Below, one piece after another: positions 1 through 5,080 of a DNA stretch of 5,080 bases; the stretch's first letter is position 1; each line of letters opens with the position of its first letter. Origin of the DNA: Oscillospiraceae bacterium (lineage in GTDB: Bacteria; Bacillota; Clostridia; Oscillospirales; UBA929). The position numbers were made by a program, and so were the translations under genes. Location: assembly GCA_031271325.1 (NCBI GenBank), contig JAISVY010000082.1, positions 1-5,080 on the forward strand, given 5' to 3'. The notes below the pieces were generated by a model. The model was not told where the DNA came from, ran no database searches, and saw only the letters and a list, made by a program, of their open reading frames with translations.

Positions 1-1
1 C

Positions 2-640
2 TGGCGGATTGAGGAGAACGGCGTGCGGTGCTTCCTTTTCACCGGGAGTGAACGCGCTCTTCTGGTGGACACCGGATACGGCACGGGTGACCTGAAAAAA
101 CTGACCGGGGAACTGACAAATCTGCCGGTCACGCTGATCAACACCCATGCGGACGGCGACCACCTCGGCTGCAACGGGCAGTTTGAGAAAGCGTATATGC
201 ACCCGGACGATTTTGCGCGCTGCCGGCAAAACCACCCCGGCGCGGTGCTGGAACCGGCGGAAAGCGTGATCGACCTCGGCGGCCGGTGTTTTGAGGTGAT
301 TCATATCCCCGGGCACACGCCGGGCAGTGTCGCGCTGCTGGATGCCGAAAACCGGCTCTTGGTCGCCGGGGACAGCGTCCAGGCCGGGATGGTTTTCATG
401 TTCGGCGAGGGGCGGGAATTAAAGCGCTACATCCAAAGTTTAGAACAGCTGCATAGGTTAGCCGGGCGGTACGACACGATTTACCCGTCCCACGGTCCGT
501 TCCCGGTTTATACGGACATCCTGCCGCCGCTGATTCACGGCGCGAGGCAGCTGCTCGCCGGAGAACTCCCGCCGCTGCCCGCTCCGTTCGACGTTCCCGC
601 GAAACTCTATGACATAACGGTCGCGAAGATTCTGTATTAG
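2..640 (+). CDS. Metallo-beta-lactamase-fold hydrolase, 5'-truncated by window edge
   Basis: Probable zinc-dependent hydrolase of the glyoxalase II-like branch of the metallo-beta-lactamase superfamily, probably cytoplasmic; the substrate cannot be told. The reading frame is open from base 2, and the first visible residues (WRIEENGVRCFLFTG) are the usual first beta strands of the fold. The GTG at 23 is therefore an internal valine and the true start lies upstream, probably by only some tens of codons. Metal-binding motifs seen: HADGDH at 146-163 (the HxHxDH motif with Asp at the second His position), the GHTPGS histidine at 314-316, the AGDS aspartate at 371-373, and the PSHGP histidine at 491-493. 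The Asp in place of the second His occurs in other family members, so the protein may still be active. It ends in TAG, 12 bases before the next gene, which suggests co-transcription. Family assignment is firm; specific function is not. Confidence 0.9.
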   Translation, partial: WRIEENGVRCFLFTGSERALLVDTGYGTGDLKKLTGELTNLPVTLINTHADGDHLGCNGQFEKAYMHPDDFARCRQNHPGAVLEPAESVIDLGGRCFEVIHIPGHTPGSVALLDAENRLLVAGDSVQAGMVFMFGEGRELKRYIQSLEQLHRLAGRYDTIYPSHGPFPVYTDILPPLIHGARQLLAGELPPLPAPFDVPAKLYDITVAKILY

Positions 641-652
641 GGGGAGACAGAA

Positions 653-1399
653 ATGGTGCTGTTTATCGTTTTCGCGCTGGTCGGCGTGATGCTGATTGTG
701 TTCGGAGCTGTCATCCGCTTTAAGAAAACATACACAATCATTTCGGGTATCAACACTTCTACCCCGGAACGCCGCGCCAAGATGAACTTGGACGCCATAT
801 GCAACGTCGTGGGGAATACCCTGATGGCGGGGGGCGTTCTTTGGATTGCCGCCGGTCTGCTGTTTATGATCGGGATTGTGATAGCGCCGGTTGCGATGTT
901 TCCGCTGTTTATCATACTGATGCTGGGCGCATTGCTATATGTACAGCGGTATGACTATAATAACAGAAACGAAAGCGGGAAAGTGAAGAGGGGGGTTCTG
1001 TTCATTGCCGCGGGCGCCGTGTCTCTCGTCACTGTCGTTCTGGTCGGGCTGTTGATTACGTCGGGGATGAAAGCCCCGGCGGTCACGTTAGACGGGAATG
1101 TCATGCGGATCGAAAGCACCTTCGGCTGTGAGATCGGCAGAGAAAACATCGTCTCGCTGGAGCTCACGGACACCGTGCCGCCGATGTCCCGGACAAACGG
1201 ATACGGTATGGGAGCTTATTTGAAGGGCGCGGTTTATAGTTCCGGTCTCGGCGCGGGGCGGGCATATATAAAAACCGACAGTCCTCCGTTTATTTTCATT
1301 ACACTCGAAGACGCGGATGAAAAGTTTTTGTATGTCAATCTGCACAGCAAGGAGCAGACCGAAGCGCTGTACACGAAGATAAACGCATGGGCGGCGTAG
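653..1399 (+). CDS. DUF3784-type membrane protein with C-terminal PH-like domain
   Basis: A 248-residue integral membrane protein of unknown function. Hydrophobic segments lie at about residues 2-22, 52-76, 77-97 and 114-137. The N-terminal part (the first helix, then a short basic loop beginning FKKTYTIISGINTSTPERRAKM, then GNTLMAGGVLWI) matches the pattern I know for DUF3784, a small Firmicutes membrane domain. Residues from about 140 to 248 are soluble and beta-rich, ending in a helix (KEQTEALYTKINAW), which resembles the bacterial PH-like domains found at the C-terminus of such membrane proteins. The ATG at 653 follows a purine-rich GGGGGAG site at 640-646 that overlaps the stop codon of the preceding hydrolase, so the two are probably one operon. 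GC content is host-like. The family call is from recognition of the pattern, not from a search. Confidence 0.8.
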   Translation: MVLFIVFALVGVMLIVFGAVIRFKKTYTIISGINTSTPERRAKMNLDAICNVVGNTLMAGGVLWIAAGLLFMIGIVIAPVAMFPLFIILMLGALLYVQRYDYNNRNESGKVKRGVLFIAAGAVSLVTVVLVGLLITSGMKAPAVTLDGNVMRIESTFGCEIGRENIVSLELTDTVPPMSRTNGYGMGAYLKGAVYSSGLGAGRAYIKTDSPPFIFITLEDADEKFLYVNLHSKEQTEALYTKINAWAA

Positions 1400-1418
1400 A
1401 TATCCATACTTGCCAAAA

Positions 1419-1424
1419 AGGAGG
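1419..1424 (+). promoter_or_regulatory. Consensus ribosome binding site for a TTG start
   Basis: AGGAGG, extended as AAAGGAGGTC from 1416, lies 8 bases before the TTG at 1433. This near-perfect match to the anti-Shine-Dalgarno sequence fixes the start of the HEPN gene at a TTG codon; no ATG or GTG start is available at a sensible distance in that frame. A strong binding site paired with a weak start codon may set a defined, moderate level of the HEPN protein. Confidence 0.75.
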
Positions 1425-1432
1425 TCATTGGG

Positions 1433-1834
1433 TTGGACAAACATGAGAAATATGACTATTGGCTAGACAATGCAAAATATGATTTAGACAGTGCGGATGC
1501 CATGTATAAAAGTGGCAGATGGCTCTATGTTGTTTTTATGTGCCAGCAAGCCGTTGAAAAATTGGTTAAAGGACTGTATATTATTTATATGGATGACAAT
1601 GTACCCAGAACGCATAATATTCGTGTTATTACAGATAAAATTGAAGACTTTTTGCCGGAGGCAATACCAGAAAAGTACTTCAATCTTTTTGAGGAATTAA
1701 CCATCTATTATTTGAACGGACGTTATACTGACTACAAGCAAAAAACAGGCGAACGTATAGACGAACGAGCTGCCAGTGATATTCTAAAACGAACAACGGA
1801 GGTTTTCGCATGGCTGTTGACATTGAAACCATAA
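1433..1834 (+). CDS. HEPN-domain protein, partner of the downstream minimal nucleotidyltransferase
   Basis: A 133-residue all-alpha HEPN-domain protein of the PF05168 type. Signatures seen: CQQAVEKLVKGLYI (residues 37-50), the signature second helix; PRTHNI (58-63) at the helix-loop junction; and YYLNGRYTDYKQ (92-103), a form of the family's RYPD motif. In this family the partner is usually a minimal nucleotidyltransferase, and exactly such a gene overlaps its last 25 bases. HEPN/MNT pairs are regarded as toxin-antitoxin modules in which HEPN is the RNase toxin. Here, however, no Arg-x4-6-His motif is present: the only histidines are residues 4 and 61, and the nearest upstream Arg to His61 is Arg59. 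RNase activity is therefore doubtful. It starts at TTG with a consensus ribosome binding site. GC is about 36% over 1441-1800, far below the neighbours, which suggests horizontal acquisition. Domain call firm; toxin role inferred. Confidence 0.9.
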   Translation: MDKHEKYDYWLDNAKYDLDSADAMYKSGRWLYVVFMCQQAVEKLVKGLYIIYMDDNVPRTHNIRVITDKIEDFLPEAIPEKYFNLFEELTIYYLNGRYTDYKQKTGERIDERAASDILKRTTEVFAWLLTLKP

Positions 1835-2130
1835 ACAAAACTGTAAGCAGTTATGTATATGATGTGAAAAGCATCATACCAATTGATCGTGTTTTTTTGT
1901 ATGGTTCTTATGCAAAAGGTGTTGCAACGGCACAGAGCGACATTGACATCTGCTTTTTTTCACGCGCGTTTGAAAACCTCTCGCCGATTGAGATTATGAA
2001 ACAATTATTTAAGTGTGCCAGAAAATATAAGGGAATCGATATAGAGCCGAGGGGATTCTCGACTTCAGAATTGGAGAACGACAACCCGTTTGTCAAAGAG
2101 GTATTGAGAACCGGGCGTGAGATCGTCTGA
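1810..2130 (+). CDS. Minimal nucleotidyltransferase (MNT), partner of the HEPN protein
   Basis: A 106-residue protein of the DNA polymerase beta-like nucleotidyltransferase fold in its minimal form. The catalytic motif GS-x10-D-x-D is intact: Gly32-Ser33, then Asp44 and Asp46 (YGSYAKGVATAQSDIDI), with a likely third acidic position in GIDIEP (Asp77 or Glu79). In studied MNT/HEPN pairs the MNT acts as antitoxin, in some cases by transferring AMP to a tyrosine of the HEPN toxin; whether this one does so is inference. The start at ATG 1810 has CGGAGG at 1797-1802, 7 bases upstream, inside the HEPN coding region. The 25-base overlap implies translational coupling. GC is about 41% over 1801-2130, low like its partner, so the two probably moved together. 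It ends 17 bases before the gdpP promoter. Confidence 0.92.
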   Translation: MAVDIETINKTVSSYVYDVKSIIPIDRVFLYGSYAKGVATAQSDIDICFFSRAFENLSPIEIMKQLFKCARKYKGIDIEPRGFSTSELENDNPFVKEVLRTGREIV

Positions 2131-2147
2131 CCACACAACGCTTTTTC

Positions 2148-2176
2148 TTGCATTTGCCGGTGTTTTTTGGTATACT
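2148..2176 (+). promoter_or_regulatory. Sigma-A type promoter for gdpP
   Basis: A -35 box TTGCAT (2148-2153; 4 of 6 consensus bases) and a -10 box TATACT (2171-2176; 5 of 6) are separated by exactly 17 bases, the optimal spacing for the housekeeping sigma factor. Transcription would start near 2183, giving a leader of about 25 bases to the ATG at 2208, too short for a riboswitch. This promoter lies between the upstream HEPN/MNT pair and gdpP, so gdpP, and probably the genes after it, need not depend on read-through from the cassette. Seen by eye; transcription start not shown. Confidence 0.7.
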
Positions 2177-2197
2177 GCAAACACAACATTCAACAAT

Positions 2198-2202
2198 GGG
2201 GG
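2198..2202 (+). promoter_or_regulatory. Weak ribosome binding site that decides the gdpP start
   Basis: GGGGG lies 5 bases before the ATG at 2208 and is the only plausible Shine-Dalgarno match near the 5' end of the frame. The in-frame ATG at 2196 has no purine-rich site upstream, and an in-frame TTG at 2148 is the -35 box itself and lies before the predicted transcript start. The start at 2208 is therefore preferred. Confidence 0.6.
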
Positions 2203-2207
2203 CAGAA

Positions 2208-4205
2208 ATGGGCGGGTTGAAGCGCGTTCTTTCTCCGGGAAACCAAATGTTTTTTGTGCTGCTGGTCGCTTTTGCGGGCGGCACGGCGTATTTTAACTTT
2301 TACGTTGCCGCCGCCGAGGGTGTCTTGATTGTGCTGGCCGCGCTGATTTACCGCCGGCAGATCGTGCGGCGGCGCGCCGACATCGTCAAATACATCGAGC
2401 AGATCACAACACACCTCGACGCCGCCGACAGCACGGCGCACTGTCCGCTTCCGCTGTTGATCCTGCGCGTCTCAACTGGCGAGATGGTCTGGGCAAACGA
2501 CGACTTCATGAACGCCGCGGGTTTAAAAGAGCGCCTGTTTACGCAGCGCGTCGCCGATTTTTTACCCGGGCTTGACCTCAAATGGCTCGGCAAAGAGGGT
2601 TCCACATCGGAGGTGACGATGCGGGAGCGGCGTTACACCGTGTGCGGCAGCATGATTCGCCAAAACGAGCGTCGGGAGATACTCGCGGCGCTCTACTTTA
2701 TCGACATAACCGAGTTGACCGAACTGCGGCGCGAATACCGGCTTTCCCGTCCGGCTGTTCTGGTGATCATGATGGACAGCTATGAAGAATGCGTAAAAAA
2801 CCTCACCGATTCGCAAAAATCCATCCTGCAGGCGGCGGCCGACGAAAAAATTTCCGAATGGGCGACTCCGCTGGACGGCATCCTGCGGAAGCTGGACCGC
2901 GACAAATACCTGCTGATCGTCGAGGAGAGGGAACTTGCCGGGCTGATCGAGCGGCGGTTCGCCATCCTGAACAGCATCCGCTCGGTGACCGGCGCGGCCA
3001 ATATGCCGGTGACGCTTTCGATCGGCATCGGGCGGGACGGGAGCACGCTCGGCGAATCCTACTCGTTCGCGCAGCTCGCGATCGATATGGCGCTCAGCCG
3101 GGGCGGCGACCAAGCGGTCGTCAAAAACCGCTTTTCCTTTGACTTTTACGGCGGGCGTTCCAAAGAAATCGAGGTGCGCACCAAGGTCAAAAGCCGCGTC
3201 ATCGCGGCGAGTTTGTCAAATTTTATTTCGGACAGCTCGATGGTGTTTGTCATGGGGCACGCGTACAGCGACATCGATTCCCTGGGCGCGGCGGCCGGTG
3301 TCGTTTGTATGACGCGTAAACGCGGCAAACAGGCGTATATCGTCATTGACGACAAAAAAACGATGGCGGGCGTTCTGCTTCAAAAGCTGCGGGCGCAAGA
3401 GGCGTATGTGGGTGTTTTCATCGACCCGCAGCAGGCGTTAATCTTGGCGGATAACAAAACGCTGCTGGTGGTTGTGGACTGCAACCGCCCCGAACTTGTC
3501 GAGTCGGAACAGCTGCTTCGTTCGATGAACCGTGTTGCTCTGATCGATCACCACAGGCGTTCGGCAGACCATATAGAAAATGCCGTACTGATGATGCACG
3601 AGCCTTCGGCATCGTCCGCGTGTGAGCTGGTGTCCGAACTGGCGCAATATATATGCCAGCCCGGCGACATTCTGCGCTGTGAAGCCGAAGCGATGATGGC
3701 CGGCATCGTGCTGGACACCAAGAGCTTTACCATGCAGACGGGTATGAATACGTTCGAAGCCGCCGCTTTCCTGCGGGGCGCGGGAGCCGACCCGGTGGAA
3801 ATCAAGAAGATATTCCAGAACGATATGCGTTCTTCGCTGGAGCGGTACGAGCTGGTATCCGGCGCGCGGATTGTGCGCGAGGGAATCACCGTGGCGTATA
3901 CCGAAACCGAGACAGACCGCGCTATCGCGTCGCAGGCAGCCGACGAAATGCTGAACATCGCGGGGATTGACGCCTCGTTTGTGGTATTCCCCTTCAACAA
4001 TGAAACCGTTATATCGGGGCGCAGCCTGGGCGGCATCAACGTGCAGATGATCCTGGAACTCTTGGGCGGCGGCGGTCACCGGACGGTCGCGGGCGCACAG
4101 CTCAAAGACGCCACCGTGATGGAAGGGTTAGACCGTCTGATCGCGGCGATTGACCGCCATTGCGACGAAAACGGGGTTGGTGCGGTTCCGCCGCAGGCGT
4201 TATAG
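2208..4205 (+). CDS. gdpP: Cyclic-di-AMP phosphodiesterase GdpP (YybT family)
   Basis: Membrane-bound phosphodiesterase that hydrolyses c-di-AMP to pApA, controlling potassium and osmolyte balance and cell-wall stress responses. From ATG 2208 it has 665 residues, close to the family's usual 655-660. Domain order is canonical: two membrane helices (about 14-30 and 32-49), a PAS-like domain (about 80-170, with GEMVWANDDFM), a degenerate GGDEF domain (about 181-306, with LDRDKYLLI where a signature loop would be and a conserved SIGIG), then DHH (about 345-505) and DHHA1 (to about 650). Metal and catalytic residues are all present: GHAYSDID (His351, Asp355, Asp357), VVVDCN (Asp424), DHH (447-449), VLDTKSF (Asp503), and the GGGGH motif of DHHA1 (620-624). 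Nothing suggests inactivation. In many Firmicutes rplI follows directly; here an MNT/HepT pair intervenes, beginning 33 bases after the stop. A 120-base sample (2341-2460) is 63% GC. Confidence 0.96.
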   Translation: MGGLKRVLSPGNQMFFVLLVAFAGGTAYFNFYVAAAEGVLIVLAALIYRRQIVRRRADIVKYIEQITTHLDAADSTAHCPLPLLILRVSTGEMVWANDDFMNAAGLKERLFTQRVADFLPGLDLKWLGKEGSTSEVTMRERRYTVCGSMIRQNERREILAALYFIDITELTELRREYRLSRPAVLVIMMDSYEECVKNLTDSQKSILQAAADEKISEWATPLDGILRKLDRDKYLLIVEERELAGLIERRFAILNSIRSVTGAANMPVTLSIGIGRDGSTLGESYSFAQLAIDMALSRGGDQAVVKNRFSFDFYGGRSKEIEVRTKVKSRVIAASLSNFISDSSMVFVMGHAYSDIDSLGAAAGVVCMTRKRGKQAYIVIDDKKTMAGVLLQKLRAQEAYVGVFIDPQQALILADNKTLLVVVDCNRPELVESEQLLRSMNRVALIDHHRRSADHIENAVLMMHEPSASSACELVSELAQYICQPGDILRCEAEAMMAGIVLDTKSFTMQTGMNTFEAAAFLRGAGADPVEIKKIFQNDMRSSLERYELVSGARIVREGITVAYTETETDRAIASQAADEMLNIAGIDASFVVFPFNNETVISGRSLGGINVQMILELLGGGGHRTVAGAQLKDATVMEGLDRLIAAIDRHCDENGVGAVPPQAL

Positions 4206-4238
4206 CCGCGCTGCGCGATTAAAGACAGGAGCAAACTT

Positions 4239-4538
4239 ATGAAGCGGTTACTCACGATAGACGAGATCAGGGCGGCGGTGATTCCCGTGGCGCGGCGTTA
4301 CGGAATCAAAAAGGTCGCGCTGTTCGGCTCCTACGCCCGCGGCGACGCCACGCCGGAAAGTGATGTGGACATTCATATCTCGGATAAAGGTGCGCTCCGC
4401 AGTTTGTTCCAACTGGGCGGGTTTTACAGCGATCTCGAGGAATCGCTGGGTACGGGGCTGGATGTCGTGACAACCGGCGGGTTGGATGATTGCTTTTTGG
4501 AGAAGATTCAAAAAGAAGAGGTGGTTTTATATGGTTAA
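4239..4538 (+). CDS. mntA: MntA-like minimal nucleotidyltransferase antitoxin
   Basis: A 99-residue minimal nucleotidyltransferase. The motif GS-x10-D-x-D is intact at Gly30-Ser31, Asp42 and Asp44 (FGSYARGDATPESDVDI), and the third catalytic Asp is Asp75 in GLDVVT. In the characterised MntA-HepT systems this enzyme neutralises the HepT RNase by attaching AMP to a tyrosine in HepT's Rx4HxY motif, and that motif is present in the next gene. The start at ATG 4239 follows AGGAG (4227-4231) by 7 bases. It lies 33 bases after gdpP and overlaps hepT by 8 bases, so it is likely co-transcribed with gdpP. GC over 4241-4530 is about 56%, host-like and quite different from its partner at 38%. The family is firm; the name follows the pair context. 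Confidence 0.9.
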   Translation: MKRLLTIDEIRAAVIPVARRYGIKKVALFGSYARGDATPESDVDIHISDKGALRSLFQLGGFYSDLEESLGTGLDVVTTGGLDDCFLEKIQKEEVVLYG

Positions 4539-4884
4539 CAGTGATATGTTGATCTTGAAGAAGATCGTTGGATATTGCGATGATATTAACGACGCAAATA
4601 TATATTTCAACGGTTCGTTGGAAATGTTGAAGATAAACAAGCATTACCGGTATGAAACAGCTATGTGTGTATTGCAAATCGGAGAATTGAGCACACGGTT
4701 ATCAGATATGTTTTTAAGTGAACATAAAAACATTTTATGGAAAGAGATTCGGGGAATGCGAAACATTGTGGCTCACCATTATGGTAATATTGATATTGAC
4801 ATTCTCTGGAGCACGATCAGCGAAGACATCCCAAAACTGCGCGTATACTGCGCGAAGAGTATGCAAGAGGAGGGAACCCTATGA
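4531..4884 (+). CDS. hepT: HepT-like HEPN RNase toxin (DUF86 family)
   Basis: A 117-residue HEPN protein of the HepT/DUF86 type. The active-site motif is intact: RNIVAHHY (residues 77-84) gives Rx4H with Arg77 and His82, plus Tyr84, the tyrosine that MntA partners modify with AMP in studied systems. The surrounding WKEIRGMRNIVAHHYGNIDIDILWSTI is very typical of the family, as are the GELSTRLSD helix before it and the DIPKL segment near the end. The ATG at 4531 is chosen over an upstream in-frame start at 4486 because it carries a GAGGTGG site at 4518-4524 and makes the usual short overlap with mntA. Its stop TGA shares bases with the rplI start (ATGA, 4881-4884). GC is about 38% over 4541-4860, unlike either neighbour, which suggests separate acquisition. 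Likely a ribonuclease or tRNA-targeting toxin; the target is unknown. Confidence 0.9.
   Translation: MVNSDMLILKKIVGYCDDINDANIYFNGSLEMLKINKHYRYETAMCVLQIGELSTRLSDMFLSEHKNILWKEIRGMRNIVAHHYGNIDIDILWSTISEDIPKLRVYCAKSMQEEGTL
4868..4874 (+). promoter_or_regulatory. Ribosome binding site of rplI inside hepT
   Basis: AGGAGGG, a strong Shine-Dalgarno match, lies 6 bases before the rplI ATG at 4881 and within the last codons of hepT (the QEEG part of its C-terminus). The rplI translation signal is thus embedded in the toxin gene, as expected if the hepT frame was extended through the old rplI leader when the cassette arrived. It also allows coupling of rplI translation to hepT. Confidence 0.8.
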
Positions 4885-5080
4885 AAGTGATTCTGTCCGC
4901 CGATGTAAAGGGACAGGGGAAGAAGGGCGATTTGCTGTCTGTCTCCGACGGATACGCCCGGAATTTCCTCTTTCCGCGAAAACTGGCGTTTGAGGCGACG
5001 CCGGACGCCATTGCCGAGTATAACCGCCGCGAGAAAGCAAAGGCGGACAAGCTGGCTCATGAAAAAGAGAAGGCGCTGGA
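4881..5080 (+). CDS. rplI: 50S ribosomal protein bL9, 3'-truncated by window edge
   Basis: The frame is open from ATG 4881 to the end of the window, giving 66 full codons of a protein that is normally about 150 residues. The N-terminal domain is unmistakable bL9: MKVILSADVKGQGKKGD, then the VSDGYARNFLFPRKLA rRNA-binding signature, then the start of the long lysine- and alanine-rich connecting helix. bL9 binds 23S rRNA at the base of the L1 stalk and helps keep reading frame during translation; it is usually dispensable. The start follows AGGAGGG by 6 bases and overlaps the hepT stop as ATGA. In many Firmicutes the next gene would be the replicative helicase (dnaB or dnaC), outside this window. 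GC content returns to a host-like level here. Confidence 0.96.
   Translation, partial: MKVILSADVKGQGKKGDLLSVSDGYARNFLFPRKLAFEATPDAIAEYNRREKAKADKLAHEKEKAL

Noticed and set aside
2115..2146. Possible terminator after the first MNT gene: GCGT paired with ACGC followed by a short T run
   Set aside because: The stem is only four base pairs with a loop of about 19 bases, and the five T bases are followed by C; too weak to call a terminator.
1652..2160. Repeated TTGCCGG within the HEPN gene and before gdpP as possible cassette-end repeats
   Set aside because: Seven bases only, and one copy is in the middle of the HEPN coding region, so it does not mark a boundary.
2562..3113. Long open frame on the minus strand opposite gdpP
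   Set aside because: It lies wholly antisense to a strongly conserved gene, its translation shows no recognisable domain and a composition typical of the reverse frame of GC-rich coding DNA, and no ribosome binding site was found.
2789..3142. Plus-strand frame inside gdpP in another phase
   Set aside because: It overlaps the degenerate GGDEF domain, whose frame is intact, and the translation is Arg- and Gly-rich without motifs, so it is a frame shadow and not evidence of a frameshift.
3438..4079. Minus-strand frame of over 200 codons opposite the DHH and DHHA1 domains of gdpP
   Set aside because: Antisense shadow of conserved coding sequence; its His- and Arg-rich translation resembles no family I recognise.
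4177..4206. Possible promoter for mntA (TTGGTG and TATAGC with an 18-base gap)
   Set aside because: Only three of six and four of six consensus bases match, and it lies in the coding end of gdpP; this is within chance expectation.
4207..4218. Short palindrome CGCG-CTG-CGCG after gdpP
   Set aside because: A four-base stem with a three-base loop and no T run; it is not a terminator and could be chance in GC-rich DNA.
4486..4530. Upstream extension of the hepT frame
   Set aside because: It would overlap mntA by over 50 bases, adds basic and aromatic residues not typical of HepT, and lacks a ribosome binding site as good as that before ATG 4531.

Overview
The window looks like chromosomal DNA of a fairly GC-rich Firmicute, most likely a clostridial or Oscillospiraceae-type organism. 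This rests on three things. The gene order gdpP ... rplI is a hallmark Firmicutes neighbourhood. A DUF3784-type membrane protein, a family seen mainly in Firmicutes, is present. Most genes also carry strong AGGAGG-like ribosome binding sites. No species can be named from the sequence. All genes are on the plus strand and coding density is near 100%, with no gene-free stretch over 100 bases.

Layout. (1) Bases 2-640 are the 3' part of a metallo-beta-lactamase-fold hydrolase whose start lies before the window, followed 12 bases later by a four-helix membrane protein of DUF3784 type with a C-terminal PH-like domain (653-1399). (2) Bases 1433-2130 are an AT-rich two-gene cassette (about 36-41% GC, against 63% in a sample of gdpP): a HEPN-domain protein overlapping a minimal nucleotidyltransferase (MNT). 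(3) Bases 2208-4205 encode GdpP, the membrane-bound cyclic-di-AMP phosphodiesterase, with its own well-formed sigma-A type promoter at 2148-2176. (4) Bases 4239-4884 are a second MNT/HEPN pair in the reverse order, closely resembling the MntA-HepT toxin-antitoxin family. (5) Base 4881 starts rplI (ribosomal protein bL9), which runs off the window.

How the genes fit together. In many Firmicutes gdpP is directly followed by rplI and then the replicative helicase gene. Here that junction holds an mntA-hepT pair, joined by an 8-base overlap between its two genes and a 4-base ATGA overlap with rplI, so a likely RNase toxin pair appears to be co-transcribed and translationally coupled with a ribosomal protein. 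A second, different HEPN-MNT cassette sits just upstream of gdpP, so the c-di-AMP phosphodiesterase gene is bracketed by two nucleotidyltransferase/HEPN modules of opposite order and different composition. That bracketing is the most interesting aspect of the window. Whether it is functional or reflects repeated insertion at one site cannot be decided from the sequence alone.
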